Shown: piece by piece, positions 1-7,963 of the stretch | How positions within the stretch are numbered: the first letter of the stretch is position 1 | How the letters are laid out: each line of letters starts with the position of its first letter | From: Pseudomonadota bacterium | Lineage (GTDB): Bacteria; Pseudomonadota; Gammaproteobacteria; Acidithiobacillales; Acidithiobacillaceae | DNA: 8,438 nucleotides | NCBI GenBank assembly: GCA_021839095.1 | Contig: JAKCBU010000032.1 | Coordinates: forward strand, 1-8,438 | Direction of reading: 5' to 3' | The notes under the pieces: model-generated | The model's input: the letters and a program-made list of their open reading frames with translations, nothing else | Databases searched by the model: none | Told to the model about the DNA's origin: nothing | Program-made: the position numbers and the translations under genes

Positions 1-2527
1 ATGAGCGGGTGGCCGTCTTGGCAGAGCGCTTACGTGACGCGGGAGCAGAGTGTTCGCCGGGCGCGGTGCTTTTGGGCGGCGGCGCTTTTTTTGCCGCGGC
101 AGGTCTTTTCACCGCGACCGTGGTTCTGGTGGTCGCGGATTTTTTGGCGGCCTTCGTCGCCGTCTTCCGGGTGGTGGCCGTTTTCTTGGGGGGCGGCGCC
201 CGTTTTTCGCGGGGCGGCGGCGGCGTATAGCCGGGGAGCATCGCGGCGATTTCCGTGTCACTGGCGTTTACCGGAAAGTGGAAGGCGCATTCGCTCTGCG
301 GACAGGCCAGTTGCTCACCCAGTCGTTTGCCACTTTTTTCGATCATGATCGGCCAGGCGCAGCGCGGACAGGGGCGCGCCACCGGCGGTCCCCAGACCGC
401 GTAACTGCATTTGGGGTAGGTGTTGCAGGAGTAGAAACTTTTGCCGTAGCGGCTGCGCTTCTCCACGAGTTCGCCCTCGCCGCAGTAAGGGCAGGTAACG
501 CCAGAGGATTTCGGCTGAGTCAACGGCTCGATGTGTTTGCACTCGGGATAGCCGCTGCAGGAAATGAAGCGGCCGTAACGCCCGGTTTTATAGACCAGCG
601 GTTTCCCGCAGTCCGGACAGTCGCGACCCACCGGCTCGGCGGGTTCGCGCGGACCATCGACGGGGCGGGTGTAATTGCATTCAGGATAACCGGAACAGGC
701 CACAAAACGCCCGTGGCGGCCGAGACGTAAGAACAAGGGCTTACCGCATTGCGGGCAGGCTTCGTCCAGGGCCTCGCTGGTGGCTTCGGTGCGACTGACA
801 TGGGCCTTTTCGTCGAGAAGCGCGCGGAAAGGACCCCAGAAGGCGCCGAGCACGGGTTGCCATTGCTTTTCGCCGCGCGAGATGGCGTCGAGCTCATCTT
901 CCATATTGGCGGTGAAGCCGTAATCCACATACCGTTCAAAATGGTTGATGAGGAAACGACCGACCACCCGGCCGAGGTCGGTGGGGTGGAAGCGCCGCTG
1001 CTCGACGGCGACATATTCGCGATTCTGCAGGGTCTGGATAATGTTGGCATACGTGGAGGGACGGCCAATGCCGTGCGCTTCCAGGGTCTTGACCAGGGTC
1101 GCGTCGCTGTAGCGGGGCGGGGGTTCGGTGAAGTGCTGTTCGGGATCGATGCCGAGCACCTGAGGGGTGTCACCGGTATGGAGCGGCGGCAGGATGCGGT
1201 TGCCCTCCTCCTCCTCGCTGTCGTCCTTGCCTTCCTGATAGACGGCCATGAAGCCGGGGAAGGTGATGGTGGAGCCGTTGGCGCGCAACGTCCAGTGGGT
1301 GCCGGCGTCCATATCCACGGCGACCAGATCGAGGCGGGCCGGGGCCATCTGGCAGGCGACACTGCGTTTCCAGATCAGGTCATAGAGACGCCAGAGATCG
1401 TGTTCGAGTACGCCTTGCAGGGATTCCGGGGTGCGTGTGATGTCGGTGGGGCGGATGGCTTCGTGGGCCTCCTGGGCGTTTTTGGTTTTGGTCTTGTAGC
1501 GGCGCGGCGTTTCAGGGACGAACGCGCTGCCGTAATGGCCCTCGATAAACCCGCGGATGGAGGCGATGGCTTCTTCAGCCAGATTGACGGCGTCGGTACG
1601 CATATAGCTGATCAGGCCCACGGTTTCGTTGCCGACGTTGATGCCTTCGTAGAGTTGCTGAGCGACGCGCATGGTGCGGCTGGCGTTGAACCCGAGCTTG
1701 CGCGAGGCTTCTTGTTGTAAGGTCGAGGTGGTGAAAGGGGCGGCGGGCTGGCGTTGCCGGCTTTTACGCTCCACCTCGCGCACCCGCAGAGGCTGCTGGC
1801 GGAGATCCTCTGTCATCCCGCTGCGAATGGCCTCGGCCTGGTCGCTGTCAGGGATATCGAACTGTTCCAGTTTTCGGTGCTGCCATTGGGTCAGGCGCCC
1901 GCTGAAATCGTTCCCGTCTTGCCGCAGACGGCTGGAGATCGTCCAGTATTCGCGGCTGATGAAGGCTTCGATTTCCTCTTCACGCTCGCAGATCAAGCGC
2001 AGGGCGGCGCTTTGCACCCGGCCTGCGGAAAGCCCTGGGCGCACTTTGCGCCACAGCAGCGGCGACAGATTGAAGCCCACCAGATAATCAAGGGCGCGCC
2101 GCGCCTGTTGGGCGTTGACCAGATCCATGGCGATCCCGCGGGGCGCGGCGATGGCCTCCTGGACCGCTTTTTTGGTGATTTCGTGGAAAACGACCCGTTG
2201 CGCGGGCTTGTTGCCCAGCAGGTTGCGCTCACGCAAGAGCTCGACCAGGTGCCAGGAGATGGCCTCGCCTTCGCGGTCCGGGTCCGTGGCGAGCCAGAGC
2301 TTGTCGGCGTCGCGCAGGGCCCTGGCGATGGCGGCCACATGGCGCTCGTTGCGCTCGATGGCGGTGTAGCGCATGGAAAAATCGTGTTCGGTATCCACCG
2401 CGCCCTCTTTGGGCAGCAGATCGCGCACATGGCCGTAGGAGGCGAGCACCTGAAAATCCTCACCCAGATATTTCTGGATGGTCTTGGCCTTGGCGGGCGA
2501 TTCGACGATGACGAGCTGGTGTGCCAT
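1..2527 (-). CDS. topA: DNA topoisomerase I (type IA), 3' end beyond window
   Basis: Relaxes negatively supercoiled DNA by cutting one strand through a 5'-phosphotyrosine link; acts on the nucleoid. Translating down from the ATG at 2527-2525 gives 842 residues with no stop before the edge, so the C-terminus is missing (E. coli TopA has 865). Visible parts: N-terminal ESPAKAKTI (Glu9); TOPRIM acidic triad in TDPDREGEA (Asp82, Asp84, Glu86); active-site GLISYMRTDA with Tyr308 and Arg310; four Cys4 zinc-ribbon motifs starting at Cys591, Cys637, Cys679 and Cys720 (the last ends near Cys747); then a basic Lys/Ala/Thr/Pro/Arg tail from about 748 onward. The residue after TDA is Val where many homologues read TDS-T/V, a minor variant. 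It starts 3 bases after the smg stop with no strong Shine-Dalgarno, which suggests translational coupling. The family call is very secure. Confidence 0.97.
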   Translation of the reverse strand, partial: MAHQLVIVESPAKAKTIQKYLGEDFQVLASYGHVRDLLPKEGAVDTEHDFSMRYTAIERNERHVAAIARALRDADKLWLATDPDREGEAISWHLVELLRERNLLGNKPAQRVVFHEITKKAVQEAIAAPRGIAMDLVNAQQARRALDYLVGFNLSPLLWRKVRPGLSAGRVQSAALRLICEREEEIEAFISREYWTISSRLRQDGNDFSGRLTQWQHRKLEQFDIPDSDQAEAIRSGMTEDLRQQPLRVREVERKSRQRQPAAPFTTSTLQQEASRKLGFNASRTMRVAQQLYEGINVGNETVGLISYMRTDAVNLAEEAIASIRGFIEGHYGSAFVPETPRRYKTKTKNAQEAHEAIRPTDITRTPESLQGVLEHDLWRLYDLIWKRSVACQMAPARLDLVAVDMDAGTHWTLRANGSTITFPGFMAVYQEGKDDSEEEEGNRILPPLHTGDTPQVLGIDPEQHFTEPPPRYSDATLVKTLEAHGIGRPSTYANIIQTLQNREYVAVEQRRFHPTDLGRVVGRFLINHFERYVDYGFTANMEDELDAISRGEKQWQPVLGAFWGPFRALLDEKAHVSRTEATSEALDEACPQCGKPLFLRLGRHGRFVACSGYPECNYTRPVDGPREPAEPVGRDCPDCGKPLVYKTGRYGRFISCSGYPECKHIEPLTQPKSSGVTCPYCGEGELVEKRSRYGKSFYSCNTYPKCSYAVWGPPVARPCPRCAWPIMIEKSGKRLGEQLACPQSECAFHFPVNASDTEIAAMLPGYTPPPPREKRAPPPKKTATTRKTATKAAKKSATTRTTVAVKRPAAAKKAPPPKSTAPGEHSAPASRKRSAKTATRS

Positions 2528-2530
2528 GTG

Positions 2531-2968
2531 TCAGTGGAGAATCCGTGTGCCATCGGCACCGAGTAAGGCGTCCACCCAGAGGGCCTCAGGGCCGGGGTCG
2601 TTGGCCATGACCATGAAGGCGACCCAGTCGAGGGTTTCCAGGTCGGTGTCGTCCAGTTCGAGGGCCAGTAGACGATCGATGATGCGCTCGCGCACCGAAC
2701 TGTTGATGACGCCCAGTCGTTCCCAGTCGTGGAGCTGGCCGCGGGCGGCCACGGAGAGGTTTCGCAGTTCATGGGGATGGTAGGCGCGCAGCGCGCGGGG
2801 ACTGATGTCCTCTTGTTCTTCCACGGCAAAGCCTTCCATCCAGTCGAGGGCGCGCTGGATGTCGTCGTCGGGAAAGCCGACGGCGCGCAAATGCGCCTCG
2901 AGCATCTCGTCGTCTTCGTCGTCGAGGTGGTCGAGCAGATAGGTAATGATGTCGATGACGTCCTCCAT
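2531..2968 (-). CDS. smg: Smg family protein (DUF494)
   Basis: A 145-residue protein of the Smg/DUF494 family, whose biochemical role is not established. It opens with MEDVIDIITYLLDHL, followed by a strongly acidic stretch (about residues 16-21), and ends in a predicted helical half containing LDWVAFMVMAND. The length is close to the E. coli protein (about 157 residues). There is no signal peptide or membrane segment, so it is probably cytosolic. The start at 2968-2966 has AAGG (2979-2976) overlapping the dprA stop, 7 bases upstream. Its fixed position between dprA and a topoisomerase-type gene matches the proteobacterial dprA-smg arrangement, and this context supports the call as much as the sequence does. 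A DNA-related role is only a guess from its neighbours. Confidence 0.92.
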   Translation of the reverse strand: MEDVIDIITYLLDHLDDEDDEMLEAHLRAVGFPDDDIQRALDWMEGFAVEEQEDISPRALRAYHPHELRNLSVAARGQLHDWERLGVINSSVRERIIDRLLALELDDTDLETLDWVAFMVMANDPGPEALWVDALLGADGTRILH

Positions 2969-2977
2969 GCCGGGACC

Positions 2978-4075
2978 TTAAGGAGCGGGGGGGAGGCGAC
3001 AGAAGCGACCGCCGGGACAGGCCGCAAGGTATCCTTGTAATTCCATGTCCAAGAGGATGGCGGAAAGCTCGGTCAGCGTCAATCCGCAGCGGTTGGCGAT
3101 CTGTTCGGGCGCGAGGGGGTCGAAATCCATGGCCGCCCAGACTTTGGCCTGTGTCGGATCCTCGGGCTGCCACTCCGTTGAGGGGGTCGCGGGACGATGG
3201 CTTTGCAGAGCCCCATAAAGAGGGCCGAGCTCGCTAAGGATGTCCGCCGCGCTTTCCACCAGCTTGGCGCCATCGCGGATGAGCCGATGCGGCCCGCGGG
3301 ACAGGGGCGAGTGGATGGAGCCGGGGATGGCGAAGACTTCGCGGCCCTGTTCCATGGCCAACCGGGCGGTGATGAGTGAACCGCTGCCCTCCGCAGCCTC
3401 GACCACCAGCACGCCGAGGCTGAGACCGCTGATAATCCGGTTGCGGCGTGGGAACAAACCGCTGCGCGGAGCCGTATGGGGCGGCTGTTCGCTGAGGAGG
3501 AGCCCGTGCGTCGTGATAGAGCGGGCCAATTGCAGATGGCTGCGCGGGTAGATGAGATCGGCACCGGTGCCGAGTACGGCCACGGTGCCGCTGTCCAGGG
3601 CGCCGCGATGGGCGGCCGCATCGATCCCCAGCGCCAGACCGCTGCTGATGGTGAGGCCAGCCTCTCCCAGGCTGCGGGCGAAAGCTTCGGCGGTGGCCAT
3701 GCCGGTGGCCGTGGGGCTGCGGCTGCCGACGATGGCGAGCATGGCTTGGCTCAGGCGGGCGCGTTGCCCGCGCAGGTACAGCAACAAGGGGGGATCGGGA
3801 ATATGGCGCAGCAGCGGTGGGTAGTCGACATCCGTCCAGCGGCAGAGATCGGTGTCGGCGCTTTCCAGCCAACGTTGATCCGCTGGCGTCAGCAGGTCGG
3901 CCGGTTCCTTTTGCAAGGCGGCGATTTGCGCCACCTGCAGGCCGAGGCCCTGCAAGGCTTCGGCGCCCGTTTGAAAGCAGCGTTCCACCGTGCCGAAGCG
4001 CTCCAGCAGGGCGCGTTGGCGCACCGGGCCGAGGCCGGGAATACGGCTGAGGGCGAGCCAGATCCGGTCTGTCAC
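2978..4075 (-). CDS. dprA: DNA-processing protein DprA (Smf)
   Basis: Binds incoming single-stranded DNA during natural transformation and loads RecA on it; cytosolic. The protein has 365 residues, a usual length. An N-terminal helix-hairpin-like region (LSRIPGLGPVRQRALL, 9-24) is followed by the Rossmann-like DprA core: AIVGSRSPT (114-122), GLALGIDAAAHRGAL (146-160), VAVLGTGADLIYP (165-177), FPRRNRIISGLS (208-219), GSGSLITARLA (230-240), and IPGSIHSPLSRGPHRLI (250-266). A C-terminal winged-helix-like domain occupies about 305-360. The start is GTG at 4075-4073, overlapping the stop of the LysM gene as GTGA, with AGGA 5 bases upstream. All core motifs are intact, so the gene looks functional. 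It is translationally linked to a probable pilus-associated gene, which fits a role in DNA uptake, although many non-competent bacteria also keep dprA. Confidence 0.97.
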   Translation of the reverse strand: MTDRIWLALSRIPGLGPVRQRALLERFGTVERCFQTGAEALQGLGLQVAQIAALQKEPADLLTPADQRWLESADTDLCRWTDVDYPPLLRHIPDPPLLLYLRGQRARLSQAMLAIVGSRSPTATGMATAEAFARSLGEAGLTISSGLALGIDAAAHRGALDSGTVAVLGTGADLIYPRSHLQLARSITTHGLLLSEQPPHTAPRSGLFPRRNRIISGLSLGVLVVEAAEGSGSLITARLAMEQGREVFAIPGSIHSPLSRGPHRLIRDGAKLVESAADILSELGPLYGALQSHRPATPSTEWQPEDPTQAKVWAAMDFDPLAPEQIANRCGLTLTELSAILLDMELQGYLAACPGGRFCRLPPAP

Positions 4076-5121
4076 CCGTTTCCTGTGGCGGGGTCGTTGG
4101 CCACCGCCGGACGGGGGTTGACCAGGCTGTCGCCCACCCGGATACCGCGCGTCGCCGTGGTGATTACCGCATAGGAGACCGTGGGGAAGATTCGGAACAA
4201 CATGGCGGTGCCTACCTTCTGCGGGGGCAGGGCAAAAGGCTTGCCGGTCACGGCGTTCCTCGTTTCTCCGCCCGCCCGCTCGATCTGCAGCACATTACCG
4301 GCACTCAGGCCATCTTTGCGGCCCCGATCCACGATGATGATCTGGCCTACCAGGAGCTCCCGGTAGTCGCTCATCGTCGCAATAATATGGGCTTTCACCG
4401 GATGCTCCGGGGCGCTGGGGAAGTAGTGGGGTGTGCCGCCCGCCGTGGCGGGTATCAGACGGTCACCCAGCGAGATTTCTTTGCGTGCGCTGGTGATTTC
4501 AACGGCGGCATGCTTGCCGTTGCCGCGCACGATCGCGGTGCCGAGATCGTGGAGCGCGTAGCCAACCGGCTTTTCGACCCCGGGACGGCGCAGTTCCGGC
4601 CCCAGGGCGACGATGTTGTATCGAGAGCCGACGGCGGTCCGGGTGAGTCCCGCGGTATAGAGCTTGTCGCCCACCGAGAAGACGATATGGTGATCGGCGC
4701 TGGCGGCCAGATAGGGTAGCTTCTCGTAGGTTTTTTTGCTGGCGATGACCCCTGGCGTGCCGAGGAACGGCATGACTTCACCCTTGGCGACGGTGGGTAA
4801 AGGCGCGGTGGTCATCTGCGGGTGCAGTGAGATGACACGGAGTTCTGGCTGACCGTTGGCGCCGTGTATGATGACGATACGGTCGCCGGGGTAAATGAGG
4901 TTGGGGTTTTTTATGTAAGGATTCTTGCGCCAGATTCGTGGCCAGTCCCAGGGGTGTCGGAGAAAATGCGCGGCAATGCCCCACAGGGTGTCGCCGGATT
5001 TTACGGTATAGCTTTTTTCACTGCGCAGTTGCAGGCCGGTCGGCGCGGCCTGTGCCAATACCGGGGCCATGGCGCTGAGGCCGAGACAAAATAGGATGTT
5101 GCGCCAGATGTTCTTCTGCAT
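4072..5121 (-). CDS. Secreted LysM-domain protein, TsaP-like
   Basis: A 349-residue exported protein. Residues 1-26 form a signal peptide (basic MQKNIWRN, hydrophobic core, AQA before a likely cut at 26/27). A single LysM domain lies at about 37-85 ([17 protein letters not shown], then WPRIW and [13 protein letters not shown]), so it should bind peptidoglycan in the periplasm. The remaining roughly 250 residues look beta-rich and contain [16 protein letters not shown] (265-280), a pattern seen in the C-terminal FlgT-like part of TsaP. TsaP anchors the type IV pilus secretin PilQ to the cell wall, and the Pseudomonas LysM gene beside dprA (PA0020) has been assigned to it. I infer the same role here; a general LysM wall protein is the alternative. 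The start is set by GGAG and the signal peptide. The frame stays open upstream to 5628, but that extension is antisense to def and would bury the signal peptide. Confidence 0.9.
   Translation of the reverse strand: MQKNIWRNILFCLGLSAMAPVLAQAAPTGLQLRSEKSYTVKSGDTLWGIAAHFLRHPWDWPRIWRKNPYIKNPNLIYPGDRIVIIHGANGQPELRVISLHPQMTTAPLPTVAKGEVMPFLGTPGVIASKKTYEKLPYLAASADHHIVFSVGDKLYTAGLTRTAVGSRYNIVALGPELRRPGVEKPVGYALHDLGTAIVRGNGKHAAVEITSARKEISLGDRLIPATAGGTPHYFPSAPEHPVKAHIIATMSDYRELLVGQIIIVDRGRKDGLSAGNVLQIERAGGETRNAVTGKPFALPPQKVGTAMLFRIFPTVSYAVITTATRGIRVGDSLVNPRPAVANDPATGNG
4081..4084 (-). promoter_or_regulatory. Ribosome binding site for dprA
   Basis: AGGA on the minus strand lies 5 bases before the GTG at 4075-4073. 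It supports the GTG start even though that codon overlaps the stop of the preceding gene. Confidence 0.65.
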
Positions 5122-5206
5122 GAATGATCTCCGCTGGACTTCCGCAGGGAATAGTATTAGTTCAAGATACGATTTTTGCCGAACTGCACATACGATTGGT
5201 GACGAA
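5122..5206. promoter_or_regulatory. Divergent intergenic region between the two operons
   Basis: This 85-base gap is the only place that can hold promoters for both the leftward LysM-dprA-smg-topA unit and the rightward def-fmt-rsmB unit, unless promoters lie inside genes. Its middle (about 5151-5200) is clearly more AT-rich than the flanking genes. I found hexamers resembling a -10 box (TACGAT at 5168-5173 and 5191-5196 on plus; TACTAT at 5156-5151 on minus), but none has a good -35 partner at 16-18 bases, so I do not assign a specific promoter. An 8-base direct repeat, ATACGATT, occurs at 5167-5174 and 5190-5197. def has only a modest GGTGA (5198-5202) before its start. Confidence 0.5.
5129..5132 (-). 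promoter_or_regulatory. Ribosome binding site for the LysM gene
   Basis: GGAG on the minus strand lies 7 bases before the ATG at 5121-5119. Together with the signal peptide that follows, it fixes this ATG as the start and excludes the longer frame reaching 5628. Confidence 0.7.
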
Positions 5207-5710
5207 ATGCCACTCCTGAAGATACTTGAATTCCCCGATGTCCGTCTCAAAGGCATGGCCAAGCCCATAATCCGTGTGGACAAACAGATCCAGCAACTGG
5301 CCGACGACATGGCCGAAACCATGTACAACGCCCCCGGAATTGGTTTGGCCGCGCCCCAGGTCGCCGCCGCCCAGCGCCTGATTGTCGTGGATGTTTCGGA
5401 AAACCGCAATGATCTGCTGATGTTGATCAATCCCGAGATCGTGGCGAGTACGGGCGAGGAGGAGATGAAAGAAGGCTGCCTCTCGGTCCCGGGGGTGCTG
5501 GAAACGGTGCGCCGCGCTGAACGGGTGACGATACGGGCGACCACCGTCCAGGGCAAGCCCATCGAACTGGAAGCCGATGGATTGCTCGCGGTTTGCCTCC
5601 AACACGAAATCGACCATCTCAATGGCACGCTCCTGGTCGATCATCTGTCACGTCTCAAGCAAAACCTGATTCGCCGCAAGGCCGAAAAGCGGGCACGGAT
5701 CAGTGAGTAA
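5207..5710 (+). CDS. def: Peptide deformylase
   Basis: Removes the formyl group from the N-terminal methionine of nascent proteins at the ribosome exit. The protein has 167 residues, matching the bacterial type I family. All three family motifs are intact: GIGLAAPQV (44-52), EGCLSVPG (89-96, metal ligand Cys91) and QHEIDHLNG (132-140, metal ligands His133 and His137, catalytic Glu134). The metal is usually Fe2+ in this family. The ATG at 5207 gives the standard N-terminus [11 protein letters not shown], with GGTGA 4 bases upstream. The frame is open further upstream to 5069, but that part overlaps the start of the LysM gene and does not resemble deformylase. It is the first gene of the rightward unit and its end overlaps fmt by 8 bases, pairing the enzyme that removes formyl with the one that adds it. 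Confidence 0.98.
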   Translation: MPLLKILEFPDVRLKGMAKPIIRVDKQIQQLADDMAETMYNAPGIGLAAPQVAAAQRLIVVDVSENRNDLLMLINPEIVASTGEEEMKEGCLSVPGVLETVRRAERVTIRATTVQGKPIELEADGLLAVCLQHEIDHLNGTLLVDHLSRLKQNLIRRKAEKRARISE

Positions 5711-6638
5711 ACGGATCGTTTTTGCCGGTACGCCGGAGTTCGCGCGGGTTATTCTCCGTGATCTGCTGCAGGGGCCGGAAGAAATTGTCGGTGTGTTTAC
5801 CCAGCCGGATCGTCCCGCGGGACGGGGCCGGGCATTGCAGGCCAGTCCGGTCAGGCAGGAAGCCTTGGCTGCGGGCATTCCCGTGTTTCAGCCGGAATCC
5901 TGCAAGACCGCTGAAGCCTTGCAACGGCTCCGCGATCTGGCGCCGGACCTGCTGATTGTGGTGGCCTATGGACAGATCCTGCCGCAGGCGATCCTGGATC
6001 TGCCGACGCGGGGTGCCATCAATGTCCACGCCAGTCTTTTACCCGCCTGGCGGGGGGCCGCGCCCATCGCCAGGGCCATCGCGGCGGGGGATGCGGAAAG
6101 TGGCATCTCTATCATGCAGATGGAAGCGGGATTGGATTCCGGACCGGTCCTGTGGACGGCGCGTGTGCCTATCGCTGCCGCCGATACCGCCGCCAGTCTC
6201 CAGGATCGTCTGGCGCAGCAGGGGGCCCTCGCCCTGCGAGAAGCCCTGGATCGGCTTTGGGCGGATCGCCTGGTTCCCGAGCCTCAGGATCCGGATCTGG
6301 CGACTTACGCCCGAAAGCTGAAAAAGGACGAGGCGCTGCTCGATTGGCACCAGCCTGCCGCGATTCTGGAGCGCTTGGTGCGGGCCTTCAATCCCAGCCC
6401 GATTGCGCATGCCCTGTTTCGTGGAAAGGGATTGCGGATCTGGCAGGCCCGGGTGGCAACGGGTCGCGGCGATGTTGCGCCGGGCCGTATCAGCGCTGTG
6501 GAAAGGGACGGGATAGTGGTGGCCTGCGGCGAGGATCAGTTGCAATTGCTGGCCGTACAGCCGGCAGGCAAGGGGGTGCTGAGCGGCAGCGATTTCGTGC
6601 GCGGCTATCGCCCCCAGCCGGGCGAACGGCTCGGATGA
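5703..6638 (+). CDS. fmt: Methionyl-tRNA formyltransferase
   Basis: Transfers a formyl group from 10-formyltetrahydrofolate to initiator Met-tRNA in the cytosol, allowing bacterial translation initiation. The protein has 311 residues (E. coli 315). The N-terminal formyltransferase domain begins [11 protein letters not shown] (4-14), followed by [13 protein letters not shown] (31-43), the loop used for tRNA contact. The active site is seen in [17 protein letters not shown] (106-122, Asn107 and His109) and in [11 protein letters not shown] (140-150, Asp145). The C-terminal tRNA-binding domain covers about 205-311. The start is GTG at 5703, inside the end of def; no strong Shine-Dalgarno is present, so translation is probably coupled to def. 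It ends in ATGA, shared with rsmB. Confidence 0.98.
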   Translation: MSKRIVFAGTPEFARVILRDLLQGPEEIVGVFTQPDRPAGRGRALQASPVRQEALAAGIPVFQPESCKTAEALQRLRDLAPDLLIVVAYGQILPQAILDLPTRGAINVHASLLPAWRGAAPIARAIAAGDAESGISIMQMEAGLDSGPVLWTARVPIAAADTAASLQDRLAQQGALALREALDRLWADRLVPEPQDPDLATYARKLKKDEALLDWHQPAAILERLVRAFNPSPIAHALFRGKGLRIWQARVATGRGDVAPGRISAVERDGIVVACGEDQLQLLAVQPAGKGVLSGSDFVRGYRPQPGERLG

Positions 6639-7963
6639 CGGAGGCGCGACCGGGAGCCGGGCGGATAAGGAACGCGTCGTCCTCCGCAGGAGCCGGCAAA
6701 ACTCCGGTGGGTGTGGCCGTGCGCCAGACAGCCGTGGCCGTTTTGCGCGAGGTCGATGCCGGGCAAACCGTTGACGCCGCTCTGCTGAGGGTGCCGCTCG
6801 GTGGTGCCGAGCGCGCCACTTTGCAATGGCTGGTCCTCGGCACCTTGCGCGAGTACCTGACGTTGCAGGCACTGGCCGGAAAGCTGCTGCGCAAGGACTG
6901 GCGCGAGGAAGACCATGTGTTGCGCTTCCTGCTGAGTTTGGCCCTCTTTGAGTTGCGTCATGGTCAGCGGCCCGCCTTCGCCGTGGTCGACGACTGGGTC
7001 GACATGACGGGCGTCGTGCAAAGAACCTGGGCACGAGGTCTGATCAATGCGGTGCTGCGCCGTTATCTGCGAGAGCGGGCAGCGCTGGATGCCGCCGTGG
7101 CCGACCCCGATTTCGGGCATCCGGCTTGGCTGGCGGCTCGGTTGCGCGCCGCCTATCCGCAAGATTGGCCAGCCATCGCCGCCGCCAACAATGCCATACC
7201 GCCCCTCTGGTTGCGGGTAAACACGCGGCGGATAGCAGCGAGCGCCTATCGCCGGTTGCTGGTCGAACAAGGTCTGGAGGCGGTGGGCGTGGCGTGGAGC
7301 GACGCCGCCTTGCGTTTACCCGCCAGCGTGCCGGTGGCGACTCTGCCGGGCTGGGCGGCGGGCTGGGTGGCGGTGCAGGACGGCGCCGCGCAATTGGCGG
7401 CCCATATTCTCGAGCCCCGGCCCGGGGAGCGGATATTGGATGCCTGTGCCGCGCCCGGTGGCAAGACGGCCCACCTGTGGGCGCTGGGGGCGACCTCCCT
7501 GGATGCGTTGGACCGTTCGGCGGAACGGTTGCAGCGGGTAGGCGAGGCGCTGGAACGTCAGGGCGTCGAGGCAAAGCTGATGGTGGCGGACGCCGCGGAT
7601 ACCGGCGCCTGGTGGGATGGTCGATACTATGACGCCATCCTCCTGGATGCCCCCTGTACCGGTACCGGCGTGATCCGCCGCCATCCCGACATCCGCCTGC
7701 GCCGCCACCCGGAAGACGTGGCGACGGCGGCGGCGCAGCAGGCGCGTCTGCTCGCAAGACTATGGCCCTGCCTGCGCCCCGGCGGCCGTCTGCTCTATGC
7801 CACTTGTTCGGTGCTGCCTGAGGAAAATGACGCGCAGATCGCCACCTTTCTCGGACGGCATCCCGATGCCCGCCACTCCGCCCATCCCCTGACCGGACAA
7901 ACGTTGCCCGGACAGGGGGAGATGGATGGCTTCTATTACGCCTTGCTGGAGAAGGGGGCATGA
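6635..7963 (+). CDS. rsmB: 16S rRNA (cytosine-967-C5)-methyltransferase RsmB
   Basis: Methylates C967 of 16S rRNA with S-adenosylmethionine (also named Sun/Fmu); cytosolic. The protein has 442 residues (E. coli 429). An N-terminal NusB-like RNA-binding domain spans about 24-150 (ALFELRHGQRPAFAVVDDWV and GLINAVLRRYL are typical). The catalytic domain follows: SAM-binding motif I DACAAPGGKT (269-278), LLDAPCTGTGVIRRHPDI (336-353) with Cys341 of motif IV, and LLYATCSVLPEEN (386-398) with nucleophile Cys391 of motif VI. It ends with DGFYYALLEK, the usual terminus. The first 23 or so residues are a poorly conserved extension. The ATG overlaps the fmt stop in ATGA, so translation is likely coupled. 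The ATG of a 36-codon frame overlaps its own stop in the same way. Confidence 0.97.
   Translation: MTEARPGAGRIRNASSSAGAGKTPVGVAVRQTAVAVLREVDAGQTVDAALLRVPLGGAERATLQWLVLGTLREYLTLQALAGKLLRKDWREEDHVLRFLLSLALFELRHGQRPAFAVVDDWVDMTGVVQRTWARGLINAVLRRYLRERAALDAAVADPDFGHPAWLAARLRAAYPQDWPAIAAANNAIPPLWLRVNTRRIAASAYRRLLVEQGLEAVGVAWSDAALRLPASVPVATLPGWAAGWVAVQDGAAQLAAHILEPRPGERILDACAAPGGKTAHLWALGATSLDALDRSAERLQRVGEALERQGVEAKLMVADAADTGAWWDGRYYDAILLDAPCTGTGVIRRHPDIRLRRHPEDVATAAAQQARLLARLWPCLRPGGRLLYATCSVLPEENDAQIATFLGRHPDARHSAHPLTGQTLPGQGEMDGFYYALLEKGA

Noticed and set aside
776..783. GCTGGTGG, identical to the E. coli Chi site.
   Set aside because: One octamer in a GC-rich gene is not informative, and Chi sequence differs among bacteria.
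520..1362. Minus-strand open frame of 280 codons overlapping topA.
   Set aside because: It lies in a different frame from topA, and its product is rich in Pro, Arg and Ser, as expected of an out-of-frame reading of a GC-rich gene.
749..1720. Long plus-strand open frame of 323 codons opposite topA.
   Set aside because: It is a shadow of topA caused by high GC. All topA motifs are on the minus strand and the plus-strand translation resembles no known family.
4225..4232. GGGCAGGG, matching the FtsK-orienting KOPS motif.
   Set aside because: A single copy inside a GC-rich coding region is expected by chance; strand bias cannot be judged from one window.
5122..5628. Upstream extension of the LysM reading frame, adding about 169 residues.
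   Set aside because: It is fully antisense to the well-supported def gene, and it would place the signal peptide in the middle of the protein. The ATG at 5121 has a good GGAG.
6152..7963. Extended 603-codon frame for rsmB beginning inside fmt.
   Set aside because: The extra N-terminal part overlaps fmt in another frame and is low-complexity; the ATG at 6635 in the ATGA overlap gives the normal RsmB length.
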